A stretch of DNA of 64,000 nucleotides from Rostratula benghalensis (taxonomy: Eukaryota > Chordata > Aves > Charadriiformes > Rostratulidae), in contig VXAI01000066.1 of the NCBI GenBank assembly GCA_013399305.1, positions 2,768,781-2,832,780 on the forward strand. The letters are read 5' to 3'. The notes beneath the pieces are model-generated. The model saw only the letters and a program-made list of their open reading frames with translations. It had not been told where the DNA came from and searched no databases. Each line of letters begins with the position of its first letter. The stretch's first letter is position 1. Both the position numbers and the translations under genes were made by a program. Below, piece by piece: positions 13,537-64,000 of the stretch.

Positions 13537-14121
13537 TATTTATTGCTGTTTCCAACCCCGGCAGCGTGTTCCCACGGGCGTGGGGTGGGAAGCCAAGTGC
13601 TGGTGGCGCCGGCAGCAGGAAGTGCTCAGCATTATCAGGAGCCCCATCAGGGTGGGGACCCATCCTCAGGGACCTTATCTGGGATGGGAGGGCAGTGGCC
13701 AGGTGGGCTGTGGAAGGGGCCATGGCCAGTTGCCAGGCCCTGTGGTGGGGTCACGGCGTGGGGCACGGCGTCGGTGTTTGCCAGCGGAACCCATGGCAAA
13801 GAGCTGGTTCCCTCACTGCCAGCCTCCTAGAGACCCCCACCCCAATGCACACCCTGCAACCCCCTCCATACACCTTCTCCCCACCTCCCTGCTCCATTGC
13901 ACACCTCATGATGCTTTGGAGGGGTCACAGTGCTCTGGCTGGATGCACCCCTGCTCATGTCCCCACCTGGGGTGTTTGCACCCAGAGGACTGTACCCACC
14001 ACCCCTACTCCCTGTAGCACCCTGGGGTGCCCTAGACGGGCAGGACCCTGAGCACTCCCCCAGCTTGTCCTGATGTGCTCCACAGGATTGCTGTATCAGG
14101 CCAATGGGGAAGCACAGGCAC

Positions 14122-14152
14122 TGTCAATAATTAACCCCTGGCTTAATTAGCT
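14122..14152. promoter_or_regulatory. AT-rich homeodomain-motif island
   Basis: TCAATAATTAACC and CTTAATTAGCTGG lie close together in GC-rich flanks, giving paired TAAT/ATTA cores similar to the block at 6171-6222. A regulatory role is inferred only. Confidence 0.28.
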
Positions 14153-14461
14153 GGCACCCGCTGGGTCAGTGTGGCACAGTGCCGGGGAAGGGGGTGGCAA
14201 GGGCTTGGCCCCAGCATGAGCAGAACCCTTTGTCAGGGCACAACTGAGCAGGGGGCAGGACCCTCCATGGGGATGTTGGAACTGGGTCCCTGCCTTCCCT
14301 GCTGCCATTCCCCAGCCCAACTCGGTGACACCCCCAACCCCAGGGGGGAAGTCCCCCTCCCTGCACACGTTGTCGCACCACCCAGCCGGCCCCACGGAGC
14401 GGGGTGCTGTGGCAGACCCCTGCCCGCACCGAGGGCTGACAGCATCCGCAGGCTCGTCAGG

Positions 14462-14530
14462 CGCTGGGTTTCCATGGCGACGTCTATTATCCTGCTTTAT
14501 GGGGAGATGAATCAGGAGCTATAAATACGC
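14462..14530. promoter_or_regulatory. Compact motif cluster: X-box, TTTATGG and CTATAAATA
   Basis: GTTTCCATGGCGAC (14,468-14,481) resembles the palindromic RFX X-box. It is followed by CTATTATCC, CTTTATGG and CTATAAATA (14,519-14,527), which fits a MEF2 or TATA element. A CpG-rich stretch begins right after it. This may be an enhancer or a TATA promoter of an unannotated transcript. No downstream exon is recognisable. Confidence 0.35.
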
Positions 14531-14879
14531 AGGTTGATCGGGGCGGCGCGGGCAGCGTGCTCTGCCTGCGTGCAGGGTGCCGGCAGCGCTGGAGGGGCAC
14601 GGGGGTTCAGCATGGCCGTGGTGGTGGATGGGTGAAGAGCTCCCAGCTGGCACAGCTGCATCGACAGGGACAGGCTGGCACCCCTGTACCAGCACCCAGG
14701 GTGACAGCCGCCTCCTGGCCCCAGAGTCCACCTCGGTGGCACCCTCGTGGTAGACTCTTGGGCGGCCCTACCCCATGATGGCTGCCCCAGGTCCCAGTAT
14801 CAGTTTTTGTGATGGCCCTGGGTCAAACCCACACTGGTAGACATCACCTCTCCAGGAACATCTGCCAGCACCGGGATGG

Positions 14880-15545
14880 TGACACGGAGTGCATGGCACA
14901 GGGTGAATGACACGTGGTGCAGTGTCACATGGCATGTGGCAGGAGGCAGCTGGCACAAAGCGAAGAGCACCCGGCTTCTGGCGCAGCAAACGGCGCACAG
15001 CACATGGTGTGCAGCACATGGCAGAGCGCGGCAGAGCGCTTGGCACAGCATGGCACGTGGCACACAGCACATGGCATGCGGCATGTGGCACAGAGCTCGT
15101 GGCCCTGAACGTGGCACATGGCATGCAGCACGTGGCATGTGGCACATAGCACGTGGCAAATTGCGTGGCGCATGACACACGACGCAGGGCACATGGGGTG
15201 GCACACGGTGTAGCACGGAGCATACACCATGAAGCACGCAGCAGGCGGCGCATGGCCATGGCATGGGGTACGCGGCGCATGGCGCACAGCATGTGGCACA
15301 CAGAGCATGGTACGCGGTGCATGAGACATGGCACACAGCATGTGGCACACGGAACATGGCATGCGGTACACAGCACATGGCAGAGTAAAACACGGCACAT
15401 GGCACACGGCACACGGTGCGTGGCATGCATTATACAACACGCGGCGCAGCACGGGTCACACAGTGCTTGGCGTCCAACCCACAGTTCACGTGGCACATGG
15501 CACGCAGCACACGGTGTGTGGCACACACAAGTGGCACGTGGCAGG
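14880..15545. repeat. 650-bp minisatellite of GGCACA/CATGGC units
   Basis: Imperfect 7-12 base units (GGCACAT, GGCACACAGC, GGCATGCGGC) repeat throughout. The periodicity keeps several frames open, so it simulates long Cys/His-rich or Trp/His-rich proteins on both strands. The array lies in the 3' flank of CPNE7. Confidence 0.95.
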
Positions 15546-15805
15546 TGGCAGAGGTGATGTGCTGGGCAGGGGCCAGCAGCAGTGCCCGTGTGGCAACCAG
15601 GGCTGGGGGCAGGGGGGCGCATTTGGCTCTTGCCAGCTCTGGCCACTGGCCAGGGCTGGGTGTCACGGTGAGGGGTGCATGGGGGGGCCAGGCAGCACCC
15701 CAGGGAGGTGCCTATCCCTCTGCCCTGCACCCCGCTGAGCACCCAGCAGGGAGGTTTGGTGTTGGCGCCCAGAGAGCACACAGCATGGGCACAGGGGCTG
15801 GTTGC

Positions 15806-15811
15806 TTTATT
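15806..15811 (-). promoter_or_regulatory. CPNE7: CPNE7 polyadenylation signal (minus strand)
   Basis: TTTATT on the + strand, AATAAA on the minus strand, lies about 360 bases past the CPNE7 stop. It predicts a transcript end near 15,785, before the minisatellite. Confidence 0.75.
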
Positions 15812-16169
15812 TGGGGGTCCTCCACACGCTGGTGGCAGGGGTGGGGTGGGGGGGTGGATGTCATGCAGCCTCCAAACAATGTCACAGTGACAGACAAGCG
15901 GGGACCACGGGGACAGCAGGGATGGAGTGGAAACAGGCTGCGGGGCATGGACTACTGGGACTGGGCAATGCCCGCTGGGAGACCCCAGCCCCCCTGGCAG
16001 CACAGGGGTGCTGTCCTGCACCAGGGTGCCAGGACTGTCCCTGTCCAGGTACCAGTGGGGACAAGCTGCCAGCTCCCAGTGCTCCCCGCTTGGTGAGGAG
16101 GGGTCTGCAGCAGGGCTAGGACCCAGTAGGGACCTCATCCGTCCCCTCGCCAGGGGAGTCTGGGGAATC

Positions 16170-22780
<6,611 letters not shown>

Positions 22781-23831
22781 CTACTGCCTTCGTTGCTGTC
22801 AGGGTGCTGGGCAAGCGCCCGTCATGCCCGGGGCACGTCACCCCGCAGTGCCAGGCGTGGGGACAGAGCCCAGGTGCAGGTCCCTGGTGGAAGCAAGTGT
22901 TGGTAGGACGCTCCAGTGGGTGGAGGAGACCCTGGAGACCCCCTCCGAGGCAGGGTGGCCAGTTCCAGTCCCAATGTGAGGTCCTGCAAGGTGTCAAAGC
23001 ACGGTGGGGTGAGCCAGAGCTGCGTCACCCCTTGTGACACTGATTGTGTGCCCTGAAGTGCCAGCCTGTCCCACAGGCAATGCTGTGCTCCTGTCCACCC
23101 GTGACCCACCCTGGCCACCCAGGGGGTACCGCAGGGCTGTGCCCAGCACTGCCTGAGTCCCATCCTGGGGAGATAACGTCTGTAGGGAGAGGGCTGGGAG
23201 ATGGTGCAGGAGCCGGGACTGTGCAGGCAGCTCCCACCCCGAGGTTCACCTCCTGGTGCCGGGGAGCAGAAATTCCCTTCCCATCCCCACAAGCAGCGCA
23301 CCCCCTGCCTGGGCAGGGCTGGTGCTGAGGACAGTGGGGACTCCGGGTCCTCGTCTGTGCCACTGGGTGATGCTGGCAGTGCCAGCCACGTCCTGCTGCC
23401 CCAAACAGGGCTGGTGGCACCTCGGGGCAACGGAAGAGCTTTCCCCATGTGCTGGGGACAGAGGCCACCCTCCACCTGGGTGCTGGTGACGCTCAGCCAG
23501 GCAATGCTGCAGTGATGGGTCACAGAGGGTCTCTGCCAGTCCCAGCTTCAGCCCAGGACTTGACCCCCTAGCCACAGCCCCCAGGGGCTGCCCGGCTCTG
23601 GCAGGGGCAGGGGTAAATGCAGAGCAGCCATCGTGCCCTCCTGCTGCACCCTGGCCTGCCCAGCCTGGCCAAAGTTTCCTGGCAAAGTCACGCTGGCCCT
23701 CCCCAGCACATGGCTCTGGTGCCCCAGCTCCGATGGGCACCGTCCCCCATCCCCAGGATGACAAGCACCCCATGGCGTCCTCCAGGGCGAAGGACACCAG
23801 CTCCCACCCTGCCTGACCCACCCCCCCTCAC

Positions 23832-23990
23832 CTGGGTGCCGGTGGCCGGGGCTCTGCACGCGGCGGGGCCGAGGGCTGGGGTCGGTGTGCCAGCCGGAGC
23901 CGGTGTGCCAGCCGGAGCCGGTGTGCCAGCCGGAGCTGCCGCCGCTGCCACCTCCACACAACTGACTCAAGCTGCAGTTCGGGAGCGGAG
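23832..23990 (-). other. Possible alternative or non-coding first exon of CPNE7
   Basis: On the minus strand a CpG-rich block ends in GGCACCCAG followed by a GTGAGG donor (exon edge at 23,832). It lies 1.1 kb upstream of the CPNE7 start. Its frame would read Ala/Pro/Gly-rich residues from an 18-bp repeat. However, the 90 bases before the CPNE7 ATG contain no AG acceptor, so splicing would need a more distal acceptor such as the one near 22,792 or exon 2. This is weak evidence. Confidence 0.25.
23882..23936. repeat. 18-bp tandem repeat, 3 copies
   Basis: CGGTGTGCCAGCCGGAGC is repeated three times with almost no change inside the candidate CPNE7 upstream exon. On the minus strand it would encode a six-residue PAPAGT repeat. 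Confidence 0.85.
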
Positions 23991-24387
23991 CCCTAAGAGG
24001 GAGACGACAAGCTCCGTTAACTGCCTCGCTGCCGGCACCCGAGCAGAGCCCACCGGCGGGCACCGGGGCTCAGCAGGGTCCCCAGCACTGCTGGCCGTGC
24101 CAGGGCAGGCGTTCCTGCTCTAGGCGAGCCCCCCCATAGCGCTGGTCTCGCTCCCCCCGTGCCCTATGGCCCCTCACCCCTCCCTAACCCTTTCCCTGGG
24201 GTCCCTGAGGCCCATCCTGATCCTCACACAAAGGATGGGGGTGCCCCAAAACTGCTGGGTGCCTTCCCCATGTGTCAGAGCAAGCAGACCCACACCTACA
24301 CCCAGCCCTGGGTGCCCTGTCCCCCAGCCTGGGGCTACCCCAGCCACCCCCCACCCATGCCCATCACCCCAGTGCTGCTGGCAGCTT

Positions 24388-24500
24388 GGCTTTATGAAAG
24401 ATGATGTCATTAGCCCATATTTGGAGGGGATTAAAATGCAGATAGGGCTAATGAACACCAGGGCACCGCAGGGCCCTGGGCTTTGGGAGCTAATCCCCAG
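24388..24500. promoter_or_regulatory. Candidate enhancer with inverted OTX/CRX-like sites
   Basis: GGATTA (24,428-24,433) and TAATCC (24,491-24,496) lie about 60 bases apart in opposite orientation, with further ATTAG/CTAATG cores at 24,409 and 24,448. The block is AT-rich within GC-rich DNA about 1.8 kb upstream of CPNE7. Function is inferred. Confidence 0.3.
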
Positions 24501-24761
24501 TCTGGGTGGCAGAAATAGGCCACCCTCCTTCCCCGCTCCTCCCGCAGCCCCACGGCGTGGCCCAGTGGGGCAGGATGCAGGGTGGGAGCGCAGGCTTGGA
24601 CTGGGAAGGACAAGCCAGCAGCCTGCGGTGGCACCGGGCAGCCCCCCAGCAGGCAGCCCTTTCCCCCGTGTTTGAGCAAGCTCAGGTTCATCCAGCCACA
24701 GCGGGGCTCCAGCCACCGGAGCACTTGGTGGCACTCCCTGCCCAAGTTCCTGTCACCCAAG

Positions 24762-24840
24762 CGCTAATGAATACAAACGACCCAATTACCCCAGCACAGC
24801 CAGGCTGCAGAACAGCCCCAGAAGCCATTACCCAGCAAAG
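24762..24840. promoter_or_regulatory. Second homeodomain-motif island upstream of CPNE7
   Basis: GCGCTAATGAATAC, CCAATTACC and CCATTACCC occur within 75 bases. Like the block 300 bases to its left, it contrasts with its surroundings in composition. Confidence 0.25.
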
Positions 24841-25650
24841 GGGCTCGGTTGAGTGCGCCCCAGAGGACAGACCCTGCTGGTGCTGCCCCGTGACCCATCA
24901 AGTCCCGCATCAGCCCCCTGCCCCGGGGGCAGGCAAAGGCCCAGGAACCCCCCCCAACAGCCACAAGGACGGGTCAGAGCTCCCAGCCCCTTCTCCTCTC
25001 ATGGGCAGAGCTGCAGCCCTGCTGCAGAGCAGGTCCCTGTGGGTCCCCCAGGTGAGGTTCATGGGGCGAGGGCTTGCCCACAGCACGCTGAGGACCCACT
25101 GGTGACACTCCACCATGACACCCCACCTTCCACAGCAGAGCCAGCTGCTCCGCCTCACACAGCGGTGCAGAAATCATTAACTCTGAACTAAGGACACAGC
25201 AGAGAGCTGGGTGGGAAGCAGGCAAAAGCCTATCAGGGAGGGGGTATCACCCAAAAAAACCCCTCAGCTGTCAGCTGCAGCAGCCCCCATGAGTATGGGG
25301 GATCACTCCAGTGAGAGGAGGTCAGGCTCCAGCACGGGAAGGTGCCTGGGCTGCATCCCTGGAGATGGGAGCAGAGGCTTCCCTGAGGGGAGCTGCACAG
25401 GGCTGAAGGCATTCCTTTCTTTCACTCAACTCTCAGGGAAGTTTTGGGGGGGGTCTCTAACCACGGCAAATGAGGTGCCCCCACACTGGCACAGTGAAAC
25501 CCCCAGAGGGTGTCCCTCCCCAGAGAGCATCCACAACCCGCAGCAGCAGCAGCACATCGTCTGCCCGCTCCTGTGGCACACCCCAGTCCTGCACCAATTG
25601 CCCTAAAAAGACAGCAGTGGGGGGGTTTTTTTTGGGGTTTTTTTTTTTTT

Positions 25651-25656
25651 TTTATT
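25651..25656 (-). promoter_or_regulatory. RPL13: RPL13 polyadenylation signal
   Basis: AATAAA on the minus strand lies 27 bases after the stop codon, giving a very short 3' UTR as is usual for ribosomal protein genes. A genomic A-rich run on the transcript strand (25,627-25,650 as T on +) coincides with the cleavage zone. Confidence 0.8.
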
Positions 25657-25682
25657 ATTGACAGTTCCAGGGAGAACATTTT

Positions 25683-30227
<4,545 letters not shown>

Positions 30228-30404
30228 CTGGAAGGTCCAAGGGGACAGCAGTCAGGGACACAGCCAGCCAGGTGTGTCACTCCTACACTGCTACCCGACC
30301 TTGTCCTGCCAGGCACCATCTGCTGCGTGGGCATCTCTTGGAAACAACCACCACGCTGGCCGGGCAGTTGGGACAGGGCCGTGCCCACCTCCCCAGAGCA
30401 GCTG

Positions 30405-30482
30405 CAGCCATCAGATGTAAAAGGGTTCGAGGGAATCATCAACTTCGTACAGCGATTCCGGAGATTTCTCATCACCTGACTG
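30405..30482 (-). ncRNA. SNORD68: C/D-box snoRNA in RPL13 intron, probable SNORD68
   Basis: The minus strand shows a complete C/D snoRNA. The terminal stem pairs CAGTCA (30482-30477) with TGGCTG (30410-30405). The C box is GTGATGA (30475-30469) and the D box CTGA (30414-30411). Inside are a D'-like CTGT and a C'-like TTGATGAT. Guide-length segments lie upstream of D' and of D. C/D snoRNAs direct 2'-O-methylation of rRNA with fibrillarin and are released from host introns after splicing. Mammalian RPL13 hosts SNORD68, so position supports that name. I did not verify the rRNA target. The 5' end lies only about 8 bases from the assembly gap. Confidence 0.85.
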
Positions 30483-30490
30483 CGGCTGGA

Positions 30491-30949
30491 NNNNNNNNNN
30501 NNNNNNNNNNNNNNNNNNNNNNNNNNNNNNNNNNNNNNNNNNNNNNNNNNNNNNNNNNNNNNNNNNNNNNNNNNNNNNNNNNNNNNNNNNNNNNNNNNNN
30601 NNNNNNNNNNNNNNNNNNNNNNNNNNNNNNNNNNNNNNNNNNNNNNNNNNNNNNNNNNNNNNNNNNNNNNNNNNNNNNNNNNNNNNNNNNNNNNNNNNNN
30701 NNNNNNNNNNNNNNNNNNNNNNNNNNNNNNNNNNNNNNNNNNNNNNNNNNNNNNNNNNNNNNNNNNNNNNNNNNNNNNNNNNNNNNNNNNNNNNNNNNNN
30801 NNNNNNNNNNNNNNNNNNNNNNNNNNNNNNNNNNNNNNNNNNNNNNNNNNNNNNNNNNNNNNNNNNNNNNNNNNNNNNNNNNNNNNNNNNNNNNNNNNNN
30901 NNNNNNNNNNNNNNNNNNNNNNNNNNNNNNNNNNNNNNNNNNNNNNNNN
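30491..30949. other. Assembly gap (459 N)
   Basis: An unresolved N run replaces the RPL13 coding exon with the start codon and parts of its introns. The right flank is extremely GC-rich and repetitive (CCCGGGCCCAGGCCCGTGCC), the usual cause of sequencing dropout. The non-round length suggests an estimated or merged gap. Confidence 0.99.
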
Positions 30950-31140
30950 CCACCACCCCCGGGCCCAGGCCCGTGCCCAGGCCCGGACCCCGTCAGCGCC
31001 CCCTGCGACCCCGAGCCCAGTCCCCCCGCCCCGCGCAGGGCTCCGAGCGGCCCCGGGCCCCAGCCCAGCCCGCGGCACAGCCCCCGGCGGGCGGATGGCG
31101 ACAGATGAAAGCCCCCTGCCCCGGCGGCACCGCAACTCAC

Positions 31141-31172
31141 CTCCCGCCACGGAAGATGGCCGACCGGAAAAG
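31141..31172 (-). promoter_or_regulatory. RPL13: RPL13 non-coding exon 1 and 5'TOP start
   Basis: On the minus strand, CTTTTCCGGTCGG opens with a C followed by a pyrimidine tract, the 5' terminal oligopyrimidine signature of translation-machinery mRNAs regulated by mTOR/LARP1. The exon ends in GGCGGGAG followed by a GTGAGT donor at 31140. The exact first base is inferred from the TOP rule. Confidence 0.75.
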
Positions 31173-31330
31173 GAAGCGACCGTCCCGAGCACGCCGGAAG
31201 CGAGGCAGCGTCGGCCAATGGGCAGCGCCAGTGGAACGGCGCGGTGAGGGCGGCGGCACCGGAAGTGCCCGGCGGCGGCTTCACTTCTCCCCTAGTAAAG
31301 ATGGCGCGAATTTAAAGGGCCAGCGCTCAC
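31173..31330 (-). promoter_or_regulatory. RPL13: RPL13 CpG promoter with ETS and YY1-type sites
   Basis: Upstream of the TOP start are GCCGGAAGCG (near 31,193), CCGGAAGT (31,259-31,266, an ETS/GABP core) and AAAGATGGCGCG (31,297-31,308, a YY1-type core), all in CpG-dense DNA. These are common in ribosomal protein promoters. No TATA box is seen. Confidence 0.6.
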
Positions 31331-32044
31331 GCAGCGGGCGATACCCGGGGGAGGGAGGCCGACGGCGGACGCAGCTCGGGGCGGGCAGCAGCATCTCCCG
31401 TGTGGCAGGAACGGGGCCAGGGAACCACCGCTCGCCTCGGGAGGGCCCGCACCCGGCGGTGGTGCGACACGGGGGCTGGGGCTGGCAGTGACGGTGCGCC
31501 ACTAGGTGGCACGGCCACGCCGCCGCACGCGGGAAGCCACCGAGAGCCCCGCAGCGTCCCGCAAGCATCCCAGCGTAGCGCTGCTTGGTCCTTCGGGTCA
31601 GACAATCCCCCATCTCCACTCCAGACAATAACCCTTCCCTGACGGATTAACCCAGCCAGGGCAGGGCCGGTACCAACCACCGCTTTAAGGGTGACAAACA
31701 GTCAAGCGACCCCATCGTCACAGCCTGCTTTGAAAAGAACAAAACTAGAGCCAGGGGAACCGCCAGCTTCCTCCCGAGGTCCTGGACGGACGCACCAAGA
31801 AGTTCCCGGGAGCCCCCCCTCTGCCTCCAGTCTCGGCCTCCGGCCCTGCAGCTCAGAGCCACTCGCTGGGGCTGTCCCCAATCTCTGCTCCCGGACACCT
31901 GCTACAAAAGCTGAATAGAAGTTGTGTGCCAGGGAGGAGGAGGACCTTGTTGCAGCCAACTCCATAGCTTTGTATGTGCCAACACCCCCCCCCAACACCT
32001 CGCCCCCACCCCCCTCCCCATGCCTCCACACATTCTACAGCCAG
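31331..32044. other. Spacer between RPL13 promoter and SPG7 3' end
   Basis: The CpG-rich portion reaches about 31,560 and grades into ordinary sequence. A C-rich run with CACCCCCC units lies at 31,982-32,020. No exon or RNA gene is evident. Confidence 0.5.
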
Positions 32045-32062
32045 AGCAGACATTAGGGACAC

Positions 32063-32068
32063 TTTATT
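32063..32068 (-). promoter_or_regulatory. SPG7: SPG7 polyadenylation signal
   Basis: AATAAA on the minus strand lies about 510 bases past the SPG7 stop, predicting a 3' UTR of about 0.53 kb ending near 32,045. Confidence 0.7.
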
Positions 32069-32579
32069 CCTGAAAAGTCTGATTTTCAGTTTCTATTTTA
32101 CCCTCAGCAGCAGAGAAGACCAAAGGTGACAGCGGAGTGGCACAAGAACTGCAGCCCCTCAGCCAGCACTGAGTCTCACGGGGGTTTCACCACCCTGAAA
32201 GGGAACTTTCCCCACGTTCTTTCTCTGTCACCCACCACACCAGAGGTGGCTGACGGGGTCTCCACAGGACCTTTCACCCTTAAGAGCATGTAACACTGCA
32301 CTCCTGCGTACAGGAAACCTTCCCAGCAGATTAGATCTACCCAGCTCCTAATTCACTCCCACCCTGCTGAGAATTCAATTTCAAAATCTCAAGGAGTTCT
32401 CCTTCCTGCAGGGAAAAAGCTCGTTAGAAGAGCCAACATAGCCAACCCTTAATTTTTGGGTAACAGCAGCACAGAGGATTCCCTGCTCAATATCTTTGAT
32501 TCTGGAGCTGAGAAGGGAAGAGGTCTGTGTCCAAAAGAAGCCTCTAGAGTCCTCCCCTGTTCCACATCAGGAGCAGGCT

Positions 32580-63112
<30,533 letters not shown>

Positions 63113-64000
63113 CTGAGAGGAAGACACAGAAAAAAGAAACAAAAACAATCATTGGAATAGTAGCGTGACTGTTTACCGTTTGTTTTGCGAGATTAAGATT
63201 TCTAAACATAAAAATATTGTGGGCAAGTTGAAGGACCATCAACTGGAGACCTGAATATTATTTCCTGCTTGCGATGTAAACTGGCTGTGTGGCTTGGAAG
63301 ATGCTGTTTACAACCTAGTTTAAATAAAGTTATAAACAGAAGCACATCCTCAGAACAGTTGAAAATTGTATCTTTTCTCCTCCATGCACCTCTGCTCTTC
63401 ACTTGAAAGGTATGTTGGAATTCAGTTCTTAAAAACGTAAAGACAGTCTCTCACAACATGAAGTCTTAAGGACTACTGCTTTGTAATCCACACAGCTATT
63501 TCCCTGCAGTAATTCAGCACTAATCCTACTGTTTATATTCCCACTTAAAGGCAGCTTCATAAAATGTGAACACTTTTGCTGAACACAAGTCTTGCCCCTT
63601 CTCCAACGTGTGATCTCTGTCCCACCACCCCTCTCTGCTGCACAGCCACGAATTTCTGTGCAGCAAACCAGACAGGGACACAGACTGGGCTGAAATCCCT
63701 CACCCTTTTCCCCTGTTTTGCTGGGCAGCAGCATGACAGCTTGGGGTGGCCCGAGATGGTAACCACATGGGATTGATACTTTCTAGAACAGAACAGTTTA
63801 GACTAGTTTAAATTGATCACAGGAAAACACAGCATGGTTCACAGAGCAGTCCCACAATTGTTCCTCCATTGCTTACTTGGACTGCCAGTGCTTTTTCACT
63901 GCACTGAAGAAAAACACAAAACAGCCTTAAATCATGTTGGAGGCTTAGGAACCTCGCCCTCTGCATTGAGGGCTGTCTTGGAGAGCCCGGTGACACCAGC
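63113..64000 (-). other. 3' part of SPG7 intron 1
   Basis: No CpG-rich exon encoding a mitochondrial targeting sequence is present up to the window edge, so exon 1 lies further right. Nothing else is recognisable in this stretch. Confidence 0.7.

Larger units (their letters stand above)
13560..15785. other. Intergenic spacer between convergent SULT5A1 and CPNE7 ends
   Basis: It holds unique GC-rich DNA, an AT-rich island (14,122-14,152), a promoter- or enhancer-like block (14,462-14,530) and a 650-base minisatellite (14,880-15,545). No coding exon is supported. The long minus-strand open frame across the minisatellite is repeat translation. Confidence 0.6.

Noticed and set aside
24166..25105. 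Overlapping + strand frames of 169 and 199 aa upstream of CPNE7
   Set aside because: Pro/Ser/Ala-rich frames result from GC content. There are no domains, splice pattern or promoter to support a gene.

Overview
The window is a vertebrate, almost certainly bird, genomic segment. All genes are split by GT-AG introns, polyadenylation signals follow the stop codons, three CR1 LINE fragments (the main interspersed repeat of birds) are present, and the gene order is that of the human 16q24.3 / chicken chromosome 11 block, read in reverse. No prokaryotic, viral or plasmid feature was seen, and I found no evidence of a previously undescribed molecular system.

Layout. Bases 1-31,600 are GC-rich and gene-dense: CHMP1A (+, first exon off the left edge), DPEP1 (-), a cytosolic sulfotransferase best explained as SULT5A1 (+), CPNE7 (-) and RPL13 (-). 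RPL13 carries an intronic C/D-box snoRNA (probable SNORD68), and a 459-base assembly gap swallows its start codon. From about 31.6 kb the sequence turns AT-rich and is filled by SPG7 (-), a long-intron gene running from its 3' UTR near 32.05 kb to exon 2 at 63.1 kb; exon 1 lies beyond the right edge. For every gene I joined the exons by splice phase and the reading frames close: CHMP1A gives 196 codons in total if the usual 7-nt first coding exon is assumed, DPEP1 419 aa, SULT5A1 288 aa, CPNE7 553 aa, and SPG7 exons 2-17 give 737 aa. The visible part of RPL13 is exactly 104 coding nt short of the usual 211-aa protein.

The genes do not form a pathway: ESCRT-III membrane remodelling (CHMP1A), a GPI-anchored zinc dipeptidase (DPEP1), a PAPS-dependent sulfotransferase, a calcium/phospholipid-binding copine, a 60S ribosomal protein with a hosted snoRNA, and a mitochondrial m-AAA protease subunit (SPG7). 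They are neighbours through conserved synteny. CHMP1A/DPEP1 and SULT5A1/CPNE7 converge tail to tail; DPEP1/SULT5A1 diverge.

The non-coding DNA is rich in minisatellites in the GC-rich half (17-bp VNTR at 5.9 kb, three GGCACA/CATGGC-type arrays at 11.8, 14.9 and 20.9 kb, a higher-order array at 21.8-22.4 kb). The most interesting items are a CR1 insertion ending a few bases from the RPL13 exon 4 splice donor, a long unexplained hairpin in an SPG7 intron (54.15 kb), degeneration of the canonical dimerisation motif in the sulfotransferase, an HNF1-like site upstream of DPEP1, and several AT-rich homeodomain-site islands in GC-rich intergenic DNA.
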